A stretch of DNA of 25,464 bases from DATCHW01 sp036508135 (GTDB lineage: Bacteria; Bacteroidota; Ignavibacteria; Tepidaquicellales; Tepidaquicellaceae). Position numbers and translations under genes: made by a program. The notes under the pieces are model-generated. The model saw only the letters and a list, made by a program, of their open reading frames with translations. It searched no databases and had not been told where the DNA came from. This document shows, in pieces, positions 1 through 8,395 of the stretch. Within the stretch, counting starts at the first letter, position 1; each line of letters opens with the position of its first letter. The stretch covers positions 1-25,464 of the forward strand of contig DATCHW010000204.1 in NCBI GenBank assembly GCA_036508135.1, written 5' to 3'.

Positions 1-11
1 ATCTACTCCCT

Positions 12-1530
<1,519 letters not shown>

Positions 1531-1750
1531 AAAAGTTTACACTTTTTATTTGAAATGAATAATCTGCGACAACTGTTAAGTTGCTTCGCAAGCTCATTAC
1601 ATACTTTTAGTCTTACGACTAAATATTACTTTTACTAAAGTAATTAACTGATCTAGCGAAATATTATTTCGCTATCTTTACCTATTTCTCTGTTTAATTT
1701 TCAAAGACCAATTTATATTATTTATTCGTCATCAAGTGACTACTTTACCT
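1531..1750 (-). promoter_or_regulatory. rrn leader with serial hairpins
   Basis: This is transcribed leader between the rrn promoter and mature 16S. Read on the minus strand it begins with a TCTTTGAAAATTAAACAGAG block (plus 1691-1710), a sequence common before clostridial and bacillar 16S genes. It then forms several short hairpins: TAGCGAAAT/ATTTCGCTA (1654-1662 with 1666-1674), an ATTACTTT/AAAGTAAT stem around 1624-1643 and a TTTAGTC/GACTAAA stem around 1605-1622. These probably serve antitermination and processing of precursor rRNA. No reading frame here is credible. Confidence 0.6.
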
Positions 1751-1779
1751 ATTCTATCAGTTAACATTGTACATGTCAA
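1751..1779 (-). promoter_or_regulatory. rrn promoter
   Basis: On the minus strand a consensus -35 TTGACA (plus 1774-1779) is followed by exactly 17 bases and a -10 TAGAAT (plus 1751-1756). It sits about 220 bases before mature 16S, the expected place for a vegetative sigma factor promoter of an rRNA operon. Confidence 0.8.
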
Positions 1780-1823
1780 CATTTTTATTTGATTTTAAAT
1801 GTTTAACGACATTTCATATTAAT

Positions 1824-1867
1824 AAAAAGGGAGTTAATACTCTATTTAAAGTACTAACTCCCTTTTT
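1824..1867 (-). terminator. intrinsic terminator of the glutaredoxin-like gene
   Basis: An inverted repeat (1824-1841 with 1850-1867, one A/C mismatch) has an AAAAAGGGAGTTA/TAACTCCCTTTTT stem. Read on the minus strand it ends in a T run, 19 bases after the stop of the glutaredoxin-like gene. It also has a T run on the plus strand, so it may work both ways and separate this gene from the rrn promoter. Confidence 0.85.
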
Positions 1868-1885
1868 ATATCATTATTTTTTGTT

Positions 1886-2116
1886 TCATATACCTAATTT
1901 AGCAACAACTTTTGCCTTATCAAAACCAACCATTTCTTCTCCATTTATATCTATTACTGGTACTGATCTATAGCCTTTTTTTATAAGTGTTTTTTTTGCT
2001 TCTAAATTTTCAGAGATATTATGCTCTATATATTCAATGTTATTTTCTTCGAAAAATTCCTTAGCCAAATGACAAAACCCACAAGTATTACTTGTATAAA
2101 TTTCGACTTTATTCAT
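1886..2116 (-). CDS. glutaredoxin-like (thioredoxin-fold) protein
   Basis: This 76-residue single-domain protein has the thioredoxin/glutaredoxin fold and probably acts as a small cytoplasmic dithiol oxidoreductase. The active site CGFC is at residues 12-15 after the first beta strand (MNKVEIYTSNTC). The cis-proline motif SVPVI and the following GEEMVGFD segment match the glutaredoxin/NrdH group. The start is the ATG at 2116, preceded by AAGGAGAG; an upstream in-frame ATG at 2164 lacks a good ribosome binding site and would add 16 residues outside the fold. The gene stands alone with its own terminator. Its partner (glutathione, thioredoxin reductase or ribonucleotide reductase) cannot be told from context. 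Confidence 0.88.
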   Translation of the reverse strand: MNKVEIYTSNTCGFCHLAKEFFEENNIEYIEHNISENLEAKKTLIKKGYRSVPVIDINGEEMVGFDKAKVVAKLGI

Positions 2117-2178
2117 AAATGTTCTCTCCTTAATTCTTATTTCTTTAATTTCAATAGCATACAATTAAACCTATTTTA

Positions 2179-2207
2179 AGGTTAGCACCCAGTTTTGCCT
2201 AAGTCAA
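2179..2207 (-). promoter_or_regulatory. candidate promoter of the glutaredoxin-like gene
   Basis: On the minus strand TTGACT (plus 2202-2207) is followed after 17 bases by TAACCT (plus 2179-2184). The -35 is good and the -10 is weak, so this is only a candidate. Confidence 0.35.
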
Positions 2208-2379
2208 TAATTTAGATGTTAATTTTTTCGAAAATCATTAATTTACATTAATATCAATTATTTAACTAGTATGGCTCTTAATTCAGAAATATATTTTAAT
2301 ATTTCTTTACTTTATATTTACATATAATTCATATAATATTATGATAGTCTTAACACTATACGTTAGTGACAAAATACTT

Positions 2380-2409
2380 TATAATTATTTAGTATTCTAA
2401 ATAATTATA
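2380..2409 (+). promoter_or_regulatory. AT-rich inverted repeat upstream of hydE
   Basis: This is a perfect 13-base inverted repeat (2380-2392 with 2397-2409, loop TATT), 12 bases before the hydE ribosome binding site AGGAGG (2422-2427). The left arm also contains a TATAAT that could be a -10 element. It could be an operator overlapping the promoter or a 5' untranslated hairpin; the sequence does not decide between them. Confidence 0.5.
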
Positions 2410-2436
2410 AGTATAAATACTAGGAGGTGCAATATA

Positions 2437-3480
2437 ATGATTAAATTGTTAGAATTAATAGACAAGGCAAAAACAGAACATAAATTAAGTAAAGAAGAAA
2501 TCATCTCGCTTTTGAATTGTAATGATATAAACCAAGAACTATTTAACGCTGCTGATGAAGTTCGAAAAAAATATGTAAGCGATGAAGTTCAACTTAGAGG
2601 TCTTATTGAATTTACTAATATATGCAAAAATAATTGTCTTTACTGTGGCCTCAGGCGCGATAATAAAAATTTAGTTAAATATAGATTAACGCAGGAACAA
2701 ATCTTAGACTATGCCACTAAAGCTAAGTCTTTTGGCTATAAAACCATAGTTCTTCAAGGTGGTGAAGATGATTATTACACAAAAGATAGAATTGTCAAAA
2801 TAATAAAGAGTATAAAATCATTAGATTTAGCCCTCACTTTAAGCATAGGTGAAAAAAACTATGATGAATATAAAGCTTATAGAGATGCTGGTGCTGATAG
2901 ATACCTTCTAAGAATTGAGACAACAGATAAAAAATTGTATGAGGAACTAGATCCAGGAATGAGTTACGAAACCAGACTCAATTGCTTGAAAAATCTAAAG
3001 CAATTAGGATTTGAAGTTGGAACAGGTGTTATGGTCGGGCTCCCAAATCAAACTATAGAATCATATGCTGATGACATATTATTTTTCAAAGAAATAAATG
3101 CTGACATGTTAGGCATAGGTCCTTTTATTCCAAATGAAGACACCCCACTTGCAAATGCAAAGGGAAGGGACTTAACTATGTCACTAAAAGTTATGGCAAT
3201 AACTCGTTTGCTCCTACCTGACATTAACATACCTGCAACAACGGCTATGGAGTCCCTAAATAAAAACGGAAGGTTAATGGCCCTGCAAAGTGGAGCTAAT
3301 GTAGTTATGCCTAATGTTACTGAAGGCGAATACAGAAAATATTATGCACTATATCCAGGTAAGATTTGTACCGGGGATACTCCAGCTCATTGCCGCACCT
3401 GCATAACAGGTAAGATTAATAGTATTGGAAGAACAGTCTCGACTAATTATGGATTTCGAGGAAATAGACCTACTAAATAA
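2437..3480 (+). CDS. hydE: [FeFe]-hydrogenase H-cluster maturase HydE (radical SAM)
   Basis: HydE is a radical S-adenosylmethionine enzyme that works with HydG and HydF to build the diiron subcluster of the [FeFe]-hydrogenase active site. The 347-residue protein has the CX3CX2C motif for the SAM-binding [4Fe-4S] cluster at C63, C67 and C70 (CKNNCLYC). It also has the second, HydE-type cysteine set at C311, C319 and C322 (CX7CX2C), which matches in spacing and numbering what I recall for Thermotoga maritima HydE. The start at 2437 has AGGAGG nine bases upstream. A strong terminator follows directly, so it is a single-gene unit. hydF, hydG and a hydrogenase are not nearby. The presence of the second cysteine set argues against biotin synthase or PylB relatives. 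Confidence 0.93.
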   Translation: MIKLLELIDKAKTEHKLSKEEIISLLNCNDINQELFNAADEVRKKYVSDEVQLRGLIEFTNICKNNCLYCGLRRDNKNLVKYRLTQEQILDYATKAKSFGYKTIVLQGGEDDYYTKDRIVKIIKSIKSLDLALTLSIGEKNYDEYKAYRDAGADRYLLRIETTDKKLYEELDPGMSYETRLNCLKNLKQLGFEVGTGVMVGLPNQTIESYADDILFFKEINADMLGIGPFIPNEDTPLANAKGRDLTMSLKVMAITRLLLPDINIPATTAMESLNKNGRLMALQSGANVVMPNVTEGEYRKYYALYPGKICTGDTPAHCRTCITGKINSIGRTVSTNYGFRGNRPTK

Positions 3481-3495
3481 TTTTATAACATAAAA

Positions 3496-3539
3496 AAATA
3501 GCGAATAGATAGTTATTTCAAACTATCTATTCGCTATTT
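3496..3539. terminator. intrinsic terminator after hydE (bidirectional)
   Basis: A perfect 19-base stem (3496-3514 with 3521-3539, loop ATTTCA) starts 16 bases after the hydE stop. An A run precedes it on the plus strand, giving a T run for minus-strand transcripts, so it can also end the small minus-strand gene at 3571-3705. Confidence 0.85.
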
Positions 3540-3570
3540 ATCATACTCTATTTAGTAAATGGCTCTTTCT

Positions 3571-3705
3571 TTAACGAAATGTATGTTTAGCTTCTTTAAT
3601 TGGTTTATTATTAACTGGTTCACCCTCAGCATCCTTAATTCCCGGCTTATTATGTTTCTTGTTTAAGTCATGCTGTATATTCATTTTTGTTGCTTTATTT
3701 GGCAT
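3571..3705 (-). CDS. small hypothetical protein, 44 residues
   Basis: I do not recognise this gene. It encodes 44 residues beginning MPNKATKMNIQHDLNKKHNK and ending KEAKHTFR. It is very hydrophilic and rich in Lys, Asn and His, with no cysteine, tryptophan or membrane segment, so a small cytoplasmic or nucleic-acid-associated protein is possible. Support for reality is a good ribosome binding site (AAAGGGGAG, spaced 5 bases from the ATG), an intergenic position free of other genes, and a strong hairpin terminator just beyond the stop. An 11-base-pair hairpin overlaps the 5' part of the ribosome binding site. Size and composition recall small clostridial proteins of unknown role, some linked to spores, but I cannot assign a family. 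Confidence 0.6.
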   Translation of the reverse strand: MPNKATKMNIQHDLNKKHNKPGIKDAEGEPVNNKPIKEAKHTFR

Positions 3706-3716
3706 TAAAAACTCCC

Positions 3717-3744
3717 CTTTCTAGGATTAGATTATCCTAGAAAG
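3717..3744 (-). promoter_or_regulatory. hairpin overlapping the ribosome binding site of the small gene
   Basis: A perfect 11-base inverted repeat (3717-3727 with 3734-3744) has arms CTTTCTAGGAT/ATCCTAGAAAG. In the minus-strand transcript the 3' arm ends in AGAAAG, which runs directly into the GGGAG of the ribosome binding site of the 44-residue gene. It could regulate translation or protect the 5' end. It lacks a T tail, so it is not a terminator. Confidence 0.55.
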
Positions 3745-3812
3745 CTAGTTTTTATTCTATACTTTTGATATTTGAAATTTATATATCATCAAATCATCAC
3801 CTGAGGTGCTAC

Positions 3813-3856
3813 AATATTAACGACTTCAGAATGAAAGTCGTTAATATTTTTTTTTG
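3813..3856 (+). terminator. orphan intrinsic terminator, plus strand
   Basis: A perfect 14-base stem (3813-3826 with 3835-3848) with core TTAACGACTT/AAGTCGTTAA is followed by an unbroken T run to 3856. It reads as a strong terminator for plus-strand transcripts, yet no plus-strand gene lies between it and the hydE terminator. It may stop read-through or end a small RNA. Confidence 0.7.
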
Positions 3857-3900
3857 TTCTGCAAAATCTTGTATATTTCTTATTTCTTTTATAAAATACT

Positions 3901-3935
3901 ATATTAATGAATAAAATTCATTAATATTTTTTTTT
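3901..3935 (+). terminator. second orphan terminator, plus strand
   Basis: A 12-base stem (3901-3912 with 3916-3927) is followed by eight T bases. It overlaps the 3' end of the flavoprotein gene on the other strand, whose stop codon lies in the stem. On the minus strand it lacks a good T run, so it mainly reads as a plus-strand stop. Confidence 0.55.
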
Positions 3936-4539
3936 CTTTCTCTGGTGCTTTAACATTTTCTTTTCCGTTTTCAACTAATTGCATAAGCCATGCCATATTC
4001 TTCCCAAGCACTCTCATAATCTGCACACCCTCTTTATCTTGTAAAACTTCACCTGGCCTTGTGCCGTGAATAACATTCCAATAATTTGAAGTTGGCATCA
4101 ACATTTCCGAATAACTGATGTAATTATTTAGCTGATTAAATGTTGGAATTCCCCCTGTTCGCCTTACAGCAACAACAGATGTACCTACCTTATGTCTTAA
4201 CATTCCGCCATTATTACCTGCAACATAGAATGCTCTATCTAAAAATGATTTCATAGTTGCGCTGAGTGCTGCATAATGAACAGGAGACCCTAATATTATT
4301 CCATCCGCACCTTTTATCTTTTGAATCCAATCGTTAACTTCATCCCCTGGAAGAACACATTTCTCATTTCTGTTTTTTGCACATTGATTACAGGCAATAC
4401 ACCCTCTAATTGACTTGTTACCCACATGAATAATTTCTGTTTCAATACCTTCTTTTTCAAGCTCATTTGTAACCATTTTTAGTGCATGATAAGTATTTCC
4501 TTCTTTATTGGGACTACCATTAAAAGCAATAACTTTCAT
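3904..4539 (-). CDS. iron-sulfur flavoprotein, flavodoxin/NADPH-dependent FMN reductase family
   Basis: This 211-residue cytoplasmic protein has a flavodoxin-like fold. The FMN phosphate loop is at residues 7-17 (NGSPNKEGNTY). A compact cysteine motif CX2CX2CX7C follows at C47, C50, C53 and C61 (CIACNQC...C), typical of the iron-sulfur flavoprotein (Isf) group, which binds a [4Fe-4S] cluster and FMN and passes electrons from ferredoxin or NAD(P)H to small acceptors. The GSPVHYAALSATMKSFLDR segment is the second FMN-binding region. The start at 4539 has AAGGAGG upstream. It lies 61 bases after the monooxygenase-type gene with no terminator between, so the two may be co-transcribed. A role in oxidative or quinone stress is inference; the substrate is unknown. 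Confidence 0.85.
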   Translation of the reverse strand: MKVIAFNGSPNKEGNTYHALKMVTNELEKEGIETEIIHVGNKSIRGCIACNQCAKNRNEKCVLPGDEVNDWIQKIKGADGIILGSPVHYAALSATMKSFLDRAFYVAGNNGGMLRHKVGTSVVAVRRTGGIPTFNQLNNYISYSEMLMPTSNYWNVIHGTRPGEVLQDKEGVQIMRVLGKNMAWLMQLVENGKENVKAPEKEKKILMNFIH

Positions 4540-4600
4540 TAATAAAACCTCCTTGTATTTCTACTACTATCTTATTTATTACCAAACTCATTATTTCAAT

Positions 4601-4885
4601 TTACACCTTTTTATATAAATTAATTTCAGACTGACTCTGTCCAAGTTCCTGAAATTTTGGAACAATGGAAGTAAAATGTTTCGAGTTAAAATGAATATTA
4701 ATAGCATCTTGACTTTCCCATTCTTCGATAAATGTTAATATATTGCAATTTTTAGAATCCTCATATAGGTTGTATGATATATTTCCACTTTCTTTTCTGC
4801 TTTCATTAATAAGTTTTTCTGCCAAAGCTTTGAATTCTTCTACTTTTCCCTGCTTTATTGAATTTTTTGCAACTATAGTAATCAT
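4601..4885 (-). CDS. antibiotic biosynthesis monooxygenase-domain protein (putative quinol monooxygenase)
   Basis: This 94-residue protein is one ABM-type dimeric alpha-beta barrel domain. The beginning MITIVAKNSIKQGKVEEF, the SGNISYNLYEDSKN segment and FIEEWESQDAINIHFNSKHF are the usual landmarks of the YgiN/ABM family. Family members are cofactor-free enzymes acting on quinols or aromatic substrates, but many have no known substrate, so the activity is not certain in this anaerobe. The ribosome binding site AAAGGAGAG precedes the ATG. It lies directly upstream of the iron-sulfur flavoprotein gene, which could supply reduced quinone or flavin; that link is inference. Confidence 0.85.
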   Translation of the reverse strand: MITIVAKNSIKQGKVEEFKALAEKLINESRKESGNISYNLYEDSKNCNILTFIEEWESQDAINIHFNSKHFTSIVPKFQELGQSQSEINLYKKV

Positions 4886-4967
4886 TTTATCTCTCCTTTT
4901 TTTATAACATACTTATGTAAATAGCAATAATTTACACTATTTCGGTTTTCCGTCTACTTTAAGATTT

Positions 4968-5750
4968 CTATAAAGAAGCTAACACATTATAAACTCCATC
5001 TTCATTATTGCTTTTCGCAATAAAATTAGCATGTTTTTTCACATCTTCTGGGGCATTATTCATTGCATAACTATAATGCGCTGCTTTAAACATAGTCAAA
5101 TCATTATAATAATCTCCGAAAACCATTGTGCTGCTTTGATTTATTTGAAATTTTTCTTGAAGTATTTTTATAGCATTTCCCTTACTTGTACCTTTATTCA
5201 TTATATCTATCCACTTATCCCCAGATACAACAACTTCGAGCTTACCATCTAATTTTTCCTTTAGATAATCTACCATAGATGCGCTTACGCCACCCGCCAT
5301 ATAATAAGTAATTTTGTATATCGGACTTTTTATTTCACTAAAAGTATTCACTGCTACTATAGGCACCTCAACAAATGTAAATTCATGTAGCATACCTTCT
5401 GAAGGATTAACTATATATGCCTCATTTTCTCCAGCTAAAAATAATTCCTCTCTTAATTTTAGGTTTAGATTTATTACATATTCTACCTTCTCTTTATCAA
5501 TACTGTTTGAATATAGGGTCTTTCCCTTGTTATTGTATTTAATAAGAGCTCCATTATGAGCAATGAATATCATATCTGTATTTACATTTTTAAAATTTTT
5601 ACTCAGCTGAGAATAAAATCTGCCACTTGCTGCTACGAATTTTATATCCTTCTCATTAAGTGCATGTATTAAACCAAATATTTTTTCGTTTATTTTTCCC
5701 TTATCATTTAATAATGTACCATCCATATCAGTTGCGATGAGTTTTATAAT
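4968..5750 (-). CDS. Cof-type HAD-IIB phosphatase, apparent ATT start
   Basis: This is a haloacid dehalogenase superfamily phosphatase of the Cof/YidA type, probably acting on sugar phosphates or flavin nucleotides in the cytoplasm. The first ATG (5726) lies inside the catalytic motif DMDGT and would remove the nucleophile aspartate. The frame stays open upstream without ATG, GTG or TTG. An ATT at 5748-5750 gives MIKLIATDMDGTLL, the normal family start, with AAAGGGGGG about 8 bases before it. I place the start there (260 residues): D8 is the nucleophile and D10 the acid/base, S42 lies in motif II, and GDYYND at 212-217 is motif IV. It follows the htpG terminator; a TATAAA at plus 5775-5780 may be its -10 element. 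The substrate cannot be told. Confidence 0.88.
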   Translation of the reverse strand: MIKLIATDMDGTLLNDKGKINEKIFGLIHALNEKDIKFVAASGRFYSQLSKNFKNVNTDMIFIAHNGALIKYNNKGKTLYSNSIDKEKVEYVINLNLKLREELFLAGENEAYIVNPSEGMLHEFTFVEVPIVAVNTFSEIKSPIYKITYYMAGGVSASMVDYLKEKLDGKLEVVVSGDKWIDIMNKGTSKGNAIKILQEKFQINQSSTMVFGDYYNDLTMFKAAHYSYAMNNAPEDVKKHANFIAKSNNEDGVYNVLASL

Positions 5751-5810
5751 AAGTATTTCCCCCCTTTGTAATGTTTTATAGGGATATTTAACAACTACCT
5801 CTTTACTAGT

Positions 5811-5852
5811 AAAAATGAGCTATAAATGAACTATTGTCCATTTATGGCTCAT
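5811..5852 (-). terminator. htpG terminator
   Basis: A 14-base stem with one mismatch (5815-5828 with 5839-5852) is followed on the minus strand by five T bases. It lies about 30 bases after the htpG stop and before the HAD phosphatase start. Confidence 0.8.
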
Positions 5853-5881
5853 AAATATATTGGATTTTTACTGTAGTTTAC

Positions 5882-7762
5882 TTATATCAAGACTTTACAT
5901 ATATTATTTGTGAATTCTACCGGATCATTAATCGGTAATCCTTCGATAAGTAGCGCCTGATTATATAATATATTGGTATATAAATCTAATTTTTCTTTAT
6001 CTTTTTCAAAAGACTCTTTAAGTACTTTAAACATATCATTATTTATATTTATTTCTAAAACCTTGTCTGCTTTTACATTTTCGTTGTTAGGCATAGAATT
6101 TAATGTTTTTTCCATTTCTATTGTAAGCTCTCCATCATTAGATAAGCATACTGGGTAATTTTTAAGTCGTTTGGATGCGCGCACATCTTTAACTCTGCCT
6201 GACAAAACAGTTTTCATATGCTCAAATAATTCTTTATTTTCTTTATCATCAGTGCTTGATGGTTTTTCTGTATCATCTGTCTCTATTCCTAAATCACCAC
6301 TTGATACAGATTTAAATTCCTTTTCTTTATATTTCATAATCATTTTCACAGCAAATTCATCTACTTCATCTGTGAAATATAAAATTTCAAATCCTTTATC
6401 TGATACCATTTCAATTTGTGGCAATTTCTCTATTCTCTCATTTGATTCTCCTGAAGCATAATATATATATTTCTGATCTTCTGGCATTCTAGAAACATAT
6501 TCATCAAGCGTAACATTTTTTTTCTCCTTTGATGAGTAAAACATTAATAAATCTTGTAATGTTTCTTTATTGCTGCCAAAATCAGAATAAATTCCATATT
6601 TCAATTGTCTTCCAAATGATTTATAAAATACCTCATACTTTTCTCTTTCATTTTTAAGTAGACCATCTAACTCATTTTTAATTTTAGTTTTAATATTTTT
6701 AGCTATAAGTTGAAGTTGTCTATCATGCTGTAATACCTCTCTAGAAATATTAAGTGACAAATCTTCTGAATCAACTATTCCTTTTACAAAACTAAAATAG
6801 TCTGGTAATAAATCTGCACATTTTTCCATAATTAAAACTCCACTTGAATATAACTCTAACCCTTTTTCATATTCTTTTGTATAGAAATCATAAGGAGTTT
6901 TTTCTGGAATGTACAAAATAGAATTATAGCTTATAGAACCATCAACACTAATATGAATATGTTTTGCTGGTTTGTCAAAGCCATAGTGCTTCTCAGCATA
7001 GAAATTATCATAATCTTCATTAGTAAGTTCGCTTTTATTCTTTCTCCATATAGGAACCATACTATTTATTGTCTTTTCCTCAACGAAGTCCTCGTAGTCT
7101 GCTTCACTACCCTCCTTAAGTCTTGACTGACTTACATTCATTTTAATTGGATATCTAATGAAATCAGAATATTTCTTTATAACAGATCTAAGTCCGTTTT
7201 CATCAAGAAATTCGTCAAAATTATCATCTTCTGTATTCTCTTTTATTTTCAATGTAATTTCTGTACCGACAGTTTCTTTTACGCAAGGTTCTATGGTATA
7301 ACCCTCTGCACCAGTAGATTCCCATTTATATGCTTTATCACTTCCAAAAACTTTACTTATTACAGTAATATTATCCGCTACCATAAATGCGGAATAAAAT
7401 CCTACTCCAAATTGCCCAATTATATCGTATCCATCTTTTATTTCATTTTCTTTTTTAAAAGCCAAAGATCCACTCTTAGCTATAACTCCTAAGTTATCAC
7501 TAAGCTCCTCTTCTGTCATTCCAATACCGGTGTCCGAAATTTTCACTATCCTATTTTCTTTATCACTAGCTATTGTAATATAATAATTATCTTTTTCAAA
7601 AGTTAATGAATCATCTGCTAGTGTTTTATAATAAATTTTATCAATAGCATCACTAGCATTAGATATAAGTTCTCTTAAAAAAATATCCCTATGAGTATAT
7701 ATTGAGTTTACCATCATATCGAGAATTCTTTTCGACTCTGTTTTAAACTGCTTTTTTTCCAA
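5882..7762 (-). CDS. htpG: molecular chaperone HtpG (Hsp90)
   Basis: HtpG is the bacterial Hsp90, an ATP-dependent cytoplasmic chaperone that works as a homodimer. The 626-residue length is normal. The N-terminal GHKL ATPase domain shows RELISNASDAIDK (about 30-43, with the Mg-binding Asn), DTGIGMT and GQFGVGFYSAFMV (ATP lid and glycine loops). The middle domain has the conserved LNISREVLQ motif with its catalytic Arg. A C-terminal dimerisation domain follows; no eukaryotic charged linker or MEEVD tail is present. AAAGGGG precedes the ATG at 7762. A perfect CIRCE operator and a sigma-A-type promoter lie just upstream, so HrcA very likely represses it. It is a single-gene unit with its own terminator. 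Confidence 0.97.
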   Translation of the reverse strand: MEKKQFKTESKRILDMMVNSIYTHRDIFLRELISNASDAIDKIYYKTLADDSLTFEKDNYYITIASDKENRIVKISDTGIGMTEEELSDNLGVIAKSGSLAFKKENEIKDGYDIIGQFGVGFYSAFMVADNITVISKVFGSDKAYKWESTGAEGYTIEPCVKETVGTEITLKIKENTEDDNFDEFLDENGLRSVIKKYSDFIRYPIKMNVSQSRLKEGSEADYEDFVEEKTINSMVPIWRKNKSELTNEDYDNFYAEKHYGFDKPAKHIHISVDGSISYNSILYIPEKTPYDFYTKEYEKGLELYSSGVLIMEKCADLLPDYFSFVKGIVDSEDLSLNISREVLQHDRQLQLIAKNIKTKIKNELDGLLKNEREKYEVFYKSFGRQLKYGIYSDFGSNKETLQDLLMFYSSKEKKNVTLDEYVSRMPEDQKYIYYASGESNERIEKLPQIEMVSDKGFEILYFTDEVDEFAVKMIMKYKEKEFKSVSSGDLGIETDDTEKPSSTDDKENKELFEHMKTVLSGRVKDVRASKRLKNYPVCLSNDGELTIEMEKTLNSMPNNENVKADKVLEININNDMFKVLKESFEKDKEKLDLYTNILYNQALLIEGLPINDPVEFTNNICKVLI

Positions 7763-7808
7763 TTAAAATTTCCCCTTTCGTACCAGTTATTTTTATTTTT
7801 TCATATTG

Positions 7809-7835
7809 TTAGCACTCTATGTTGTTGAGTGCTAA
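7809..7835. promoter_or_regulatory. CIRCE operator (HrcA binding site)
   Basis: TTAGCACTC, nine bases, GAGTGCTAA: an exact match to the CIRCE consensus. It lies between the promoter and the htpG ribosome binding site, the usual position for repression by HrcA, the heat-shock repressor of groESL and dnaK operons. Confidence 0.96.
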
Positions 7836-7845
7836 CAATAATTAT

Positions 7846-7874
7846 AAAATACACCTTTTTTTATGATTTGTCAA
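7846..7874 (-). promoter_or_regulatory. htpG promoter
   Basis: On the minus strand a consensus TTGACA (plus 7869-7874) is separated by 17 bases from TATTTT (plus 7846-7851); a TATAAT overlaps just downstream (7841-7846). The CIRCE element begins a few bases after the -10, so transcription starts at or near the operator. Confidence 0.8.
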
Positions 7875-7951
7875 TGTGTGTAATATATTTTTACACCCTT
7901 TTTTATTATTTAAGAAATAAATCTAGTATAATCTCCACTTATTATAACATT

Positions 7952-7991
7952 AAATTAAAAGAGATTCATTTTGATGATTCTCTTTTAATTT
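7952..7991 (-). terminator. hairpin after the hemerythrin-like gene
   Basis: A 13-base stem (7952-7964 with 7979-7991, arms AAATTAAAAGAGA and its complement) starts 12 bases after the gene stop. The T tract on the minus strand is interrupted, so efficiency is uncertain. Confidence 0.6.
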
Positions 7992-8002
7992 TTAGGATGC
8001 TT

Positions 8003-8395
8003 TTATTTTGCTGTTATAAGTAAGTCTTTTTCCAATATATGATTAACTAGCCACTCATTTAAAAAAGTTAATATTCCCATTATAGCCTCATCTTGATTTT
8101 CATCGACTTTATTTAAATTTACTTCATCTATTTTATTAATGAAAAATGCATGGTCTATTTTTTGGGTAAATAATCTTTTATAATTTATACTCTTCATATA
8201 TTCTTCTTCAGCATTAAAATGATATACTGTATACTCTTTTAATTCTTCAATAACTTCTACTATTTTATCATATTTATCCATATCATATTTATTTATTAAC
8301 AATTGATAAGCTCTTTCGCCTATTTCAAAAAGTTTTTCATGCTCTGTATCTATTTTAAGATTAAATGTTTTATATTTTTCCTTCATCTCAAACAT
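8003..8395 (-). CDS. hemerythrin-like domain protein (bacteriohemerythrin)
   Basis: This 130-residue four-helix protein of the bacteriohemerythrin family carries a non-haem diiron site that binds or senses oxygen in the cytoplasm. Visible ligands are H19 (DTEHEKLF), H59 and E63 (HFNAEEEYM), H82 (DHAFF), and H119 with D124 (HILEKD). The usual HX3H pair on helix C is incomplete: the first histidine position is Q78. The N-terminal tryptophan-rich segment common in the family is also weak. The start at 8395 follows GGGAGGAG about 10 bases upstream. It is a single gene with no sensory or signalling domain fused. In an anaerobe it may scavenge or report oxygen; with the ligand change, a different metal or redox function is possible. 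Confidence 0.87.
   Translation of the reverse strand: MFEMKEKYKTFNLKIDTEHEKLFEIGERAYQLLINKYDMDKYDKIVEVIEELKEYTVYHFNAEEEYMKSINYKRLFTQKIDHAFFINKIDEVNLNKVDENQDEAIMGILTFLNEWLVNHILEKDLLITAK

Larger units (their letters stand above)
2117..2436. other. divergent intergenic region
   Basis: This 320-base AT-rich gap lies between the divergent glutaredoxin-like gene and hydE. It holds the two upstream regions and the hairpin listed separately. I see no small gene in it. Confidence 0.6.

Noticed and set aside
2117..2164. Longer N-terminus for the glutaredoxin-like protein
   Set aside because: The ribosome binding site AAGGAGAG directly precedes the ATG at 2116, and the extension lies outside the fold.
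5724..5726. ATG at 5726 as start of the HAD phosphatase
   Set aside because: It would remove the catalytic aspartate, and it has no ribosome binding site at the right distance.
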